This document shows, piece after piece, positions 56,596 through 64,000 of a DNA stretch of 64,000 nucleotides (its first letter is position 1; each line of letters begins with the position of its first letter). The position numbers and the translations under genes are program-made. Origin of the DNA: Pseudomonas alliivorans (lineage in GTDB: Bacteria; Pseudomonadota; Gammaproteobacteria; Pseudomonadales; Pseudomonadaceae). Below the pieces are notes generated by a model. The model saw only the letters and a program-made list of their open reading frames with translations, was not told the DNA's origin and did not search any database. The DNA is taken from the NCBI RefSeq assembly GCF_017826695.1, contig NZ_JAFFZW010000007.1, positions 1 to 64,000 on the forward strand, written 5' to 3'.

Positions 56596-56786
56596 AGCTG
56601 ACACTCCTGATCGAAATAATGACGCGGGTGCTACGCCCCCACACGCAAGGACCGGCAGTATAAAGCGTTCTGTGACAAATAAGGCAGTTCTGTCGGTAAG
56701 GCAACGCAGGTAAACGCAGTCATCACTCATTCATCGCAGTGTCATAAAAGGGCTGTAGCGTGCTTTGGTATTTCAGAGAGATCACC

Positions 56787-57398
56787 ATGCTCGCGCCGGT
56801 CCTCAACCCGCAACCCTCCTTCCCAGCCCTGCTGTTTGGCCTCAGCGGTTGCCTTGTGGACTTTGGCGCGCAGGCCGCCAGCCCTGCCGCCGACGAGGAA
56901 TGCAATCACGCCGAGGCAACACCGGGTGCATTGGACGCCCTGCGCTCGCTGCGCCAGCAAGGCCTGCCCTGTGCCTGGATCGATGAACTCCCTGAAACAC
57001 TCAGTAATAAACTTGCAGCGCCCATTCGCGACTGGATCGTGCCCGCGCCCCGCCCCGCAGCACAGTGGCCTGCCCCGGATGCATGCTGGACCGCCCTGAT
57101 GGCTCTGGGTGTACGCCAACTGGATGGCTGCGTGCTGATCAGTGGTGACCCCCGCCTGCTGCAATCCGGGCTCAACGCCGGGCTGTGGACCATTGGCCTG
57201 GCGTCCTGCGGGCCGTTGTGCGGGTTGTCGCCCCTGCAATGGAAAGCGCTGAGCGATGCCGAACGTGAACAGCGACGCGCTCATGCCACGCTGAAGCTCT
57301 ATGCGCTGGGCGTGCATTCGGTGATCGATCATCTGGGTGAACTGGAGTCCTGTCTTGCAGACATCAGCCTACGCCGCAGCAAGGGCGAAAAGCCCTGA
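56787..57398 (+). CDS. HAD-like protein (phosphonatase type) with lost catalytic Asp
   Basis: Protein of 203 residues with the outline of HAD phosphatases related to phosphonatases. The first motif, which should read D-x-D-G-T, is FGLSGCLVDFG: Gly18 and Ser20 replace both Asp. A later motif (VLISGDPRLLQSGLNAGLW) still looks like HAD motif IV. It is thus probably not a phosphatase, perhaps a pseudo-enzyme. The ATG at 56787 follows AGAGAG; the frame has an earlier alternative at 56760. Confidence 0.75.
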   Translation: MLAPVLNPQPSFPALLFGLSGCLVDFGAQAASPAADEECNHAEATPGALDALRSLRQQGLPCAWIDELPETLSNKLAAPIRDWIVPAPRPAAQWPAPDACWTALMALGVRQLDGCVLISGDPRLLQSGLNAGLWTIGLASCGPLCGLSPLQWKALSDAEREQRRAHATLKLYALGVHSVIDHLGELESCLADISLRRSKGEKP

Positions 57399-57501
57399 CA
57401 CATATGCAGCCTGCTCTGGAGTGGATTAGTCTTAAGGCGTCACGAACCTTTAGCCCAGCGGCGTAGTCCATGGGACAGACTTATTATTGAAGGAGCACGT
57501 C

Positions 57502-57768
57502 ATGCCTGCCCGTGAACTGCAAGACCAACTCAATACCTTGCGCGAGCAACTTGAGCAGAATCCGCCGCTGTCCGAGGACGAACGCGGCAATCTGCATGAA
57601 CTGATGGCGCAGATCCAAGCCAGAATAGAACTGGAAAACGCCACTCACGAGGACCCCAGCCTGGCAGACGGCGTGAACCTGGCAGTGGAGCGCTTTGAAG
57701 TGGAACACCCGACCATCGCCGGCACCCTGCGCAACGTCCTGCAGACATTGGGCAATATCGGGATTTAA
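57502..57768 (+). CDS. DUF4404 family small protein
   Basis: Protein of 88 residues, acidic and strongly helical (ELQDQLNTLREQLEQNPPLS, ELMAQIQARIEL), without signal or TM. It matches the DUF4404 pattern common in pseudomonads; function unknown. AAGGAG precedes the ATG. Confidence 0.82.
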   Translation: MPARELQDQLNTLREQLEQNPPLSEDERGNLHELMAQIQARIELENATHEDPSLADGVNLAVERFEVEHPTIAGTLRNVLQTLGNIGI

Positions 57769-57827
57769 TGATCGTACCCACGCCAGGGCCTGAGAACGAT
57801 CAACGATCAGTCAACGAGCCGCAAGAC

Positions 57828-58658
57828 TTACTGCCTTGCCAGCCTGCCGTTATCCACGTCAAGCGCCTCGGTACTGCGATACGGGTTGATGTCCAGACCA
57901 CCGCGTCGTACATAGCGCGCGTACACCGTCAGCTTTTCCGGCTTGAGCAGTCGCTGCAGGTCGAGAAAGATCCGCTCCACGCATTGCTCGTGAAAATCCG
58001 AATGCTGGCGAAAGCTGACGATGTAGGCCAACAGACTCGCATGATCCAGCGCCGGACCACGGTATTCGACGACTACGCTGCCCCAGTCCGGCTGACTGGT
58101 GACCGGACAGTTGGACTTGAGCAGATGGCTGTACACGCTCTCTTCAACGACGCGCGACTCATCACAACGCAGCAGCTCAGGTTGCGGCCGATCATAGCTG
58201 CTGACGCTGATGTCCAGATCATCGATGCACACGCCCGGTAACGCCGCGACCCCTTCACGCTCGATCTCTTCAAGACTGCGAATGCGCACGCCGACCGGCT
58301 TTCCGGCAGCGGCTGAAAGGTCTTTCTCCAGCGTGACCTGTAGCTCTTCGCGCGTCTCGAACGCGCTCTGGTTGAGCGAGTTGAGGTACAGCTTGAACGA
58401 CTTGGACTCGATGATATTGGGCGAATCGGCAGGAATACTGAACTCGGCAATCGCCACCACCGGTTTGCCCGACGGCAGCAGCCAGGACAGCTCATAGCAG
58501 TTCCAGAAATCGACACCCTGATACGGCAGCGTCTCGGCCGTCAGTCCCAGCTCGGCCCATTTCGCAGTGCGCGGAATCGGGAACAGCAAGGAAGGCGTGT
58601 AGATGGCAATGTACTCACTGGACTTGCCCAGCGGCGAGTGTTCGGCTGCGGGATGCAT
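57828..58658 (-). CDS. queF: NADPH-dependent 7-cyano-7-deazaguanine reductase
   Basis: Type II (long, two-domain) QueF of 276 residues. Substrate-binding segment ESKSFKLYLNS (about 91-101) and catalytic Cys in SNCPVTSQPDWGS with its partner Asp are visible. It reduces preQ0 to preQ1 for queuosine in tRNA. The start at 58658 gives the family length; the frame runs open to 58739. Confidence 0.95.
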   Translation of the reverse strand: MHPAAEHSPLGKSSEYIAIYTPSLLFPIPRTAKWAELGLTAETLPYQGVDFWNCYELSWLLPSGKPVVAIAEFSIPADSPNIIESKSFKLYLNSLNQSAFETREELQVTLEKDLSAAAGKPVGVRIRSLEEIEREGVAALPGVCIDDLDISVSSYDRPQPELLRCDESRVVEESVYSHLLKSNCPVTSQPDWGSVVVEYRGPALDHASLLAYIVSFRQHSDFHEQCVERIFLDLQRLLKPEKLTVYARYVRRGGLDINPYRSTEALDVDNGRLARQ

Positions 58659-58900
58659 GGCGATACCTGAATCATGAATTAACGCGGCGAGTTTATAGGG
58701 TTTGCAGCGTGCTTTCAGCGACAATGTGTCGCCGGACACGATGCAGACGGGTGGTTGCAGTCACGTCAGCTTCATCGTGCCGGGCATTGAAAACATCGGG
58801 ATCGGGATCGCCTCTGAAGCCTTGCCCGTTCGACCATCAAGACCCGCCAGACTGTAAAGCGGTGAGCACACAGGACTGAGCCTGGCGATCACCCGCCCGG

Positions 58901-60145
58901 TCACTCGTAACGTAATGCGTGCGCTGGCTCGATCTGCGCCGCGCGCCAGGCCGGATAGACCGTGGCCAGAAAGCTCAGGATGAAACCGGCGCTGCAGATC
59001 AGCAGCACATCGCCACCCTGCAGCTCGGACGGCAGGTTGCTGATGAAATACACGTCGGAGCTGAAGATGTGCTGGCCGCTGACCCGCTCGATCCAGCCCA
59101 CCAGACTGCTGACATTCAGCGCCGCGATGATGCCGAGCACCCCGCCGATCAGCGTCCCGACGATACCGATCACCGTGCCCTGCACCATGAAGATTGCCAT
59201 GATCTGCTTCGGTGTCGCGCCAATCGTGCGCAGGATGGCAATGTCGGCCCCCTTGTCATTCACCACCATGATCAATGTGGCGATGATGTTGAACGCGGCC
59301 ACCGCGACAATCATCAGCAACAGCAGACCGATCATGGTCTTTTCCATCTTCATCGCGCTGAACAGACTGCCTTGCGTGTGCGTCCAGTCATCGGCGCGAT
59401 ACCCGTCGCCCAGGCTACCGGCGATGGCGGTCGACACCTGCGGGGCCATGTACAGGTCTTTCAGTGCAAGACGTACGCCCTGGACCTGATTCGGCTGCCA
59501 GCGCTGCATCTGCGCGGCATCCGCGATGTTGATCAGTGCCATGGAGCCGTCCAGCTCGGCACCGACCTTGAACACGCCGACGACCGTCAGACGCTGCAGA
59601 CGCGGGGTGATGCCGCCCGGCGCGCTACTGACTTCGGGCACGATCAGGGTCAGTTTGTCACCCACACTCAGCCGGAAGCGACGTGCGGTGAGATCACCCA
59701 GCACAACGCCAAACTCGCCGGGCTTCAGGTCTTCAAGGCTGCCGCGAGTGATGTGTTGAGTGACGATCGACACTTCGTGCTCGAGCGCCGGATCAACACC
59801 GCTGATCTGGATCGGCTGCATCGACCCCTTATAGGACAGCATGCCTTCCATGTCGGTGAACGGCACGGCTGCCGTGACTTCGGGATTTTTCAAGGCAGCG
59901 GCGGCCAGCGGTTTCCAGTCGTCGACAGGCGTTGTGCCAGCGATCACGGCATGGGGCACCATGCCGAGAATCCGTGAGCTCATTTCACGCTGAAAACCGT
60001 TCATCACCGACAGCACCACGATCATTGCCAGCACACCCAGTGCCAGACCGATCATCGAGGTCATCGAAATGAACGAGATAAAGCTTTTGCGGCGCTTGGC
60101 GCGGGTATAGCGCATGCCGATGAAGATGGGTAACGGTCTGAACAT
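58901..60145 (-). CDS. lolE: Lipoprotein-releasing ABC transporter permease LolE
   Basis: Protein of 414 residues with the LolC/E plan: one N-terminal TM (SMIGLALGVLAMIVVLSVMN, about 30-50), a large periplasmic domain and three TMs near the C-terminus. It begins MFRPLPIFIGMRYTRAKRRK, nearly the same as the paralogue at 60899. Third gene of lolCDE; the LolE name follows from order. Releases outer-membrane lipoproteins to LolA. The start at 60145 mirrors the paralogue. Confidence 0.9.
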   Translation of the reverse strand: MFRPLPIFIGMRYTRAKRRKSFISFISMTSMIGLALGVLAMIVVLSVMNGFQREMSSRILGMVPHAVIAGTTPVDDWKPLAAAALKNPEVTAAVPFTDMEGMLSYKGSMQPIQISGVDPALEHEVSIVTQHITRGSLEDLKPGEFGVVLGDLTARRFRLSVGDKLTLIVPEVSSAPGGITPRLQRLTVVGVFKVGAELDGSMALINIADAAQMQRWQPNQVQGVRLALKDLYMAPQVSTAIAGSLGDGYRADDWTHTQGSLFSAMKMEKTMIGLLLLMIVAVAAFNIIATLIMVVNDKGADIAILRTIGATPKQIMAIFMVQGTVIGIVGTLIGGVLGIIAALNVSSLVGWIERVSGQHIFSSDVYFISNLPSELQGGDVLLICSAGFILSFLATVYPAWRAAQIEPAHALRYE

Positions 60146-60207
60146 TCGCGGAGCACCGTAGAAAAAGTGTAGAACCCGACGCGATGACTTGCGCCGGGCC
60201 GGGTGAA

Positions 60208-60891
60208 TCAAGCCTCGACGAGGCGACCGTCTTCCAGACGCAACACGCGGTCCATCTGTCTGGCCAGGCTCATGTCGTGGGTCACGACCAGAAACGCGGT
60301 GCGCGACGAGGTGCTCAGTTCACGCATCAGATCCTGAATGCCCTGGGCGGTGTGATGGTCGAGGTTGCCGGTCGGCTCGTCGAGCATCACCAGCCCCGGC
60401 TGATTGACCAGTGCACGGGCAATCGCCACGCGCTGGCGCTCGCCGCCGGACAGTTCGGAAGGCTTGTGCGCCAGGCGATGCCCAAGACCCACCCGTTCCA
60501 GCAGAGCAGTGGCGCGCTTGCGAGCCTCGGGAATCGCCGTACGGCCAATCAGCAGCGGCATGCAGACGTTTTCCAGCGCCGTGAACTCGGGCAACAGATG
60601 GTGAAACTGGTAGACGAAACCCAGCGCCCGGTTGCGCAACAGTCCACGGGCTTTCTCGCCCAGCGCCGACAACTCTTCACCCGCCAGCCAGACGCTGCCT
60701 TGCGAAGGCGTATCGAGACCGCCCAGCAGATTGAGCAAGGTACTTTTGCCCGACCCCGAGCTGCCGACAATGGCGACGCGCTCACCGGGGTGAAGTTCCA
60801 GTTGCAGGCCGGACAATACAACCACTGACTCCGGGCCTTCCTCGTAGGATTTACCCAGGTTGCGGCAACTCAATACAGCTTTATCAGACAT
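60208..60891 (-). CDS. lolD: Lipoprotein-releasing ABC transporter ATPase LolD
   Basis: ATPase of 227 residues with Walker A (GSSGSGKST), signature (LSGGERQRV), Walker B (LVMLDEPTGNLD) and switch His (VVTHD). It powers LolCE. The frame is open to 60942; I chose the ATG at 60891 (MSDKAVLSC), eight bases after the lolC stop; the ATG at 60906 overlapping lolC is an alternative. Confidence 0.94.
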   Translation of the reverse strand: MSDKAVLSCRNLGKSYEEGPESVVVLSGLQLELHPGERVAIVGSSGSGKSTLLNLLGGLDTPSQGSVWLAGEELSALGEKARGLLRNRALGFVYQFHHLLPEFTALENVCMPLLIGRTAIPEARKRATALLERVGLGHRLAHKPSELSGGERQRVAIARALVNQPGLVMLDEPTGNLDHHTAQGIQDLMRELSTSSRTAFLVVTHDMSLARQMDRVLRLEDGRLVEA

Positions 60892-60898
60892 GCCCGAC

Positions 60899-62149
60899 TC
60901 ACTCATAACGTAACGCCTCCGCCGGCTGGGTGCGCGCAGCACGCCAGGCGGGATACAGGGTGGCGAGGAAACTCAGGACCAACGCCGCACCGCAGACCTG
61001 GAACACGTCCTGGGCCATCAGTTGCGAAGGCAGGTAATCGATGAAATAGACGTCGGCGTTGAGAAACTTGTGGCCTATCAGCCCTTCGAGCGCCGATATC
61101 GCCGCGCTGACGTTGAGCGCAGCCAGAATGCCCAGCGCCGCGCCGATCAGGGTGCCGACAACGCCGATCACTGTCCCCTGCACCATGAAGATCGCCATGA
61201 TCTGGCGTGGCGTGGAGCCCAGCGTGCGCAGGATGGCGATATCACCCTTCTTGTCGTTGACCACCATGACCAGCGTGGAAATGATGTTGAACGCCGCTAC
61301 GGCCACGATCAGCAGCAACAGCAATCCGATCATGGCTTTTTCCATGCGGATCGCCTGATACAGGTTGCCGTGTGTGCGGGTCCAGTCTCGGGAGTAGAAA
61401 TTGTTTTCACCCAGCTTCTGGGCGATTTCCCACGACGTACGCGGTGCCGCGAACAAATCGTCGAACTTCAGACGCAGGCCTTGAACCTGATTGGGCTTCC
61501 AGCGATGCAGGCGCGCCAGATCGTCGAGATTGGTCAGGCCCAGGTAGCCGTCGATCTCGCCAGCGCCGACATGAAAAATGCCGATCACTTCGAAACGCTT
61601 CATGCGCGGAAACATGCCAGCAGGCGTCAGCGACACTTCAGGCGCCACGAAGGTCAGCTTGTCGCCGACCGCCACACCCAGCTTGGCCGCCGCCTTGTCA
61701 CCAATCATGATGCCGAAACTGCCGGGCTCAAGGCTGTCGAGCTTACCCTGCTGGATGAAGTTGTCGATGATCGACACCTTGCGTTCCTGAGCCGGATCAA
61801 TGCCGTTGAGCAGCACTTTCTGCACCTTGCCTTCATGGGTCAGCAGACCCTGCATCTGAGTGAACGGCGCAACCGCAAGCACCTGAGGGTTCTCCTGAAC
61901 CCTGGCGGCCAGCGCCTTCCAGTCAGTGATCGGATCGCCGGACTCGATGGTGGCGTGGGGCACCATTCCGAGCACGCGGGTGCGCATTTCATGATCGAAG
62001 CCATTCATGACCGATAACACGACTATCATCACCACAACGCCAAGCGCCAGGCCAATCATGGAAGTCAGGGAAATGAAGGAAACAAAATGGTTACGTCGTT
62101 TTGCACGTGTGTAGCGCGTGCCGATGAATACAAAAAGAGGTCTGAACAT
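60899..62149 (-). CDS. lolC: Lipoprotein-releasing ABC transporter permease LolC
   Basis: Protein of 416 residues, paralogue of the lolE product, with an N-terminal TM (about 28-52), a periplasmic domain and three C-terminal TMs (segments near 270-300, 315-345, 375-400). First gene of lolCDE. Divergent from a PilZ gene with about 100 bases between them. Confidence 0.92.
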   Translation of the reverse strand: MFRPLFVFIGTRYTRAKRRNHFVSFISLTSMIGLALGVVVMIVVLSVMNGFDHEMRTRVLGMVPHATIESGDPITDWKALAARVQENPQVLAVAPFTQMQGLLTHEGKVQKVLLNGIDPAQERKVSIIDNFIQQGKLDSLEPGSFGIMIGDKAAAKLGVAVGDKLTFVAPEVSLTPAGMFPRMKRFEVIGIFHVGAGEIDGYLGLTNLDDLARLHRWKPNQVQGLRLKFDDLFAAPRTSWEIAQKLGENNFYSRDWTRTHGNLYQAIRMEKAMIGLLLLLIVAVAAFNIISTLVMVVNDKKGDIAILRTLGSTPRQIMAIFMVQGTVIGVVGTLIGAALGILAALNVSAAISALEGLIGHKFLNADVYFIDYLPSQLMAQDVFQVCGAALVLSFLATLYPAWRAARTQPAEALRYE

Positions 62150-62251
62150 TAGGGACTTTGTTCGCAGGAATGAGGACGTCCGTGTGGCGGGCCTTGACGT
62201 GCAGCTTTACACTCGAGACTCTCTGACCACCGCCGCTACCATGGGTTCGCC

Positions 62252-62839
62252 ATGTCGACATTAGATGAAGCAGAACGCCGCGAATACTACCGTATCGATG
62301 CCAGCGTCGCACTGGAAATTAACCCGCTGTCCGCAGCCGAGACCGCCAGCCACGAGGCCATTAAAGAGACCTCGGCGCTGTTCGACCTGCTCAGCGAGCT
62401 GCATGTCAGCGAATTCGAATCCCAGCATCTGCTGCGCCAGCTCGATGAGCGGGACCGCGTGCTCAACAGCTTTCTCAAGTCGCTGAACAAGCGCATCGAC
62501 CTGCTCGGCCAGGTCGTCGCCCACACCGCGCTGGGCAAGCTCGGCACACCGCAGCAGGTCAAACTGTCCGAAGGCGGCATGCAGTTCAATTCGTTGCAAA
62601 ATTATACGGTGGGCGAAGAGCTCTCGATCAAGATGGTGCTGATGCCACAGGCATCCGGTCTGATGCTGCACGCCAGAGTCACGCAGAGCGATCCGCAGGC
62701 CGACGGCGGTTTCGACACCTGGGTCGAGTTCGTGCAACTGCCCGATGCGCAGCGCCAGCTGATTGCCCGCCACGTTCTGCAACGTCAGGCGCAGCAACGT
62801 CGGCAGGCGCTGGAGCGAGGGCAGCCCTCGGGCTCATGA
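62252..62839 (+). CDS. PilZ-domain protein with long central helix
   Basis: Protein of 195 residues. It starts with RREYYRIDASVAL, resembling a cyclic-di-GMP RxxxR motif region; a predicted helical stretch (about 30-85) precedes LSEGGMQF, which matches the second PilZ motif (D/N-x-S-x-x-G) only loosely. Cyclic-di-GMP binding is therefore uncertain. The ATG at 62252 starts MSTLDEAERREYY. Confidence 0.8.
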   Translation: MSTLDEAERREYYRIDASVALEINPLSAAETASHEAIKETSALFDLLSELHVSEFESQHLLRQLDERDRVLNSFLKSLNKRIDLLGQVVAHTALGKLGTPQQVKLSEGGMQFNSLQNYTVGEELSIKMVLMPQASGLMLHARVTQSDPQADGGFDTWVEFVQLPDAQRQLIARHVLQRQAQQRRQALERGQPSGS

Positions 62840-62894
62840 TCAACCCTTCATCCGATCACACAAGTAGTTGGCGCCTTAGAGGCCAGGAGTAAAC

Positions 62895-63617
62895 GTGACC
62901 CTTATCTACGGCCACCGCGGCGCCAAGGGCGAAGCACCGGAAAACACCCTGACCAGCTTTCAGGAATGCCTCAAGCATGGCGTTCACCGTTGCGAACTGG
63001 ACCTGCACCTGTCGCGTGACGGGGAACTGATCGTCATCCATGACCCGACCCTCAAGCGCACCACCGACCGGCGCGGCAAGGTCCATGAACATGAAGCCTC
63101 GGACCTCGTGACCTACGACGCACGCAAGGGTGGACCTGGCTGGGTGAACCCCTGCCCGATTCCGCGCCTGGAAGAGCTGTTCGAAAAATGCAACTTCGAA
63201 CACTGGCAACTGGAAGTCAAAAGCGCCTCACGCACCCGCGCCGCAAACACCGTGCTGGCAATCCGCGAAATGGCTCAGCGTCACGGCTTGCTGAACAAGG
63301 TCACCATCACGTCCAGCTCCCGTGAAGTGTTGCGCGCCGCGGTCGAGTTGACACCGGATATCTCGCGGGGACTGGTGGCCGAATACGCCTGGCTCGACCC
63401 GCTGAAGGTCGCGCAGAACTATGGTTGCGAAATTCTGGCGTTGAACTGGACGTTATGCACCCCTGAACGCCTGCAAAAGGCACAGCGTCAGGGGCTGCAT
63501 GTGTCGGTATGGACGGTCAACGAACCGGCGCTGATGCGCAGGCTCGCTGACTTCGGCGTAGACAGCCTGATTACAGACTTTCCCGGTTTGGCCACCGCCA
63601 CGCTCGGGAATCGCTGA
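62895..63617 (+). CDS. Glycerophosphodiester phosphodiesterase (UgpQ/GDPD family)
   Basis: Cytoplasmic protein of 240 residues without signal peptide. GDPD motifs are visible: GHRGAKGEAPENT, CELDLHLSRDGELIVIHDP and ELEVKSA-like segment (WQLEVKS). It splits glycerophosphodiesters into glycerol-3-phosphate and an alcohol. GGAGTAAAC lies just upstream of an ATG-less GTG start at 62895. Confidence 0.92.
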   Translation: MTLIYGHRGAKGEAPENTLTSFQECLKHGVHRCELDLHLSRDGELIVIHDPTLKRTTDRRGKVHEHEASDLVTYDARKGGPGWVNPCPIPRLEELFEKCNFEHWQLEVKSASRTRAANTVLAIREMAQRHGLLNKVTITSSSREVLRAAVELTPDISRGLVAEYAWLDPLKVAQNYGCEILALNWTLCTPERLQKAQRQGLHVSVWTVNEPALMRRLADFGVDSLITDFPGLATATLGNR

Positions 63618-63659
63618 AATCGGTCGCCCCGGCCGGCTCAGGCCACCGGCCGGAGTCGC

Positions 63660-64000
63660 TCAAAAAAGCCGGTTGAGGCCATCGTAAGCGGCTACCCGAT
63701 AGGCTTCGGCCATGGTCGGGTAGTTGAACGTGGTGTTCACGAAGTACTTGATCGAGTTGGCTTCGCCCGGCTGGCTCATGATCGCCTGACCGATGTGCAC
63801 GATTTCGGATGCCTGGTCGCCGAAGCAATGCACGCCCAGTACTTCCAGCGTCTCGCGATGGAACAGTATCTTCAGCATTCCCACGCGCTCGCCGGAGATT
63901 TGTGCACGCGCCATGCCCTTGAAGAACGCCTTGCCCACTTCGTACGGCACCTTGGCCTGGGTCAGTTCGTGCTCGTTCTTGCCGATCGAGCTGATCTCGG
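63660..64000 (-). CDS. sthA: Soluble pyridine nucleotide transhydrogenase, C-terminal part
   Basis: Frame open to the right edge; the visible 113 residues are the dimerisation domain of an FAD-disulfide-reductase-type protein without redox Cys. ...KVPYEVGKAFFKGMARAQ, VLGVHCFGDQASEIVHIGQA and FNYPTMAEAYRVAA match SthA, which interconverts NADPH and NADH. The 5' part is beyond the window. Confidence 0.9.
   Translation of the reverse strand, partial: EISSIGKNEHELTQAKVPYEVGKAFFKGMARAQISGERVGMLKILFHRETLEVLGVHCFGDQASEIVHIGQAIMSQPGEANSIKYFVNTTFNYPTMAEAYRVAAYDGLNRLF

Overview
The window looks like a chromosomal segment of a fluorescent Pseudomonas, most probably of the P. syringae complex. The reasons are the high-GC coding, the pyoverdine gene content and order, the adenylation-domain codes, the REP elements of the kind common in this group, and pseudomonad neighbours (hsbA/hsbR, lolCDE, queF, sthA). 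The species call is inference from gene content, not from a database search.

Positions 1-40700 hold most of a pyoverdine (siderophore) locus. On the minus strand, pvdG (thioesterase) and pvdL (chromophore NRPS) lie downstream of the divergent sigma-factor gene pvdS. They are followed by pvdH (diaminobutyrate synthesis) and an MbtH-like gene. The plus-strand operon fpvGHJK-fpvCDEF (iron release from ferripyoverdine in the periplasm) comes next. Divergent from it is a minus-strand operon with a SyrP/TauD-type aspartate beta-hydroxylase and three side-chain NRPSs, the last cut by the left edge. Specificity residues read from the sequence give Lys - D-(hydroxy)Asp - Thr - Thr, with the next module cut. 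This fits the known P. syringae pyoverdine side chain Lys-OHAsp-Thr-Thr-Ser-OHAsp-Ser. Four minus-strand promoters carry the PvdS (IS-box) architecture TAAAT or TAATT, 16 bases, CGT. pvdS itself has a Fur-box-like promoter.

Positions 40700-46600 hold a secreted SnoaL/DUF4440-like protein, a four-gene two-component operon in which every junction is an ATGA overlap, and a UspA-type stress protein.

Positions 46600-52310 look like an accessory patch. dusA has an integrase remnant at its 5' side (dusA is a known integration hotspot). Beyond it are a UmuD-like gene under a near-perfect LexA box but without umuC, an exported M20 peptidase and a TonB-dependent siderophore receptor.

Positions 52310-64000 are ordinary core genome: transaldolase, the HsbR/HsbA phosphatase/anti-sigma-antagonist pair, two PilZ proteins, MlaA, a degenerate HAD-like protein, a DUF4404 protein, queF, lolCDE, a glycerophosphodiesterase and the 3' end of sthA.

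I saw no rRNA, tRNA, CRISPR array or intact insertion sequence. Most long plus-strand open frames inside the NRPS genes are shadows of GC-rich codon bias.
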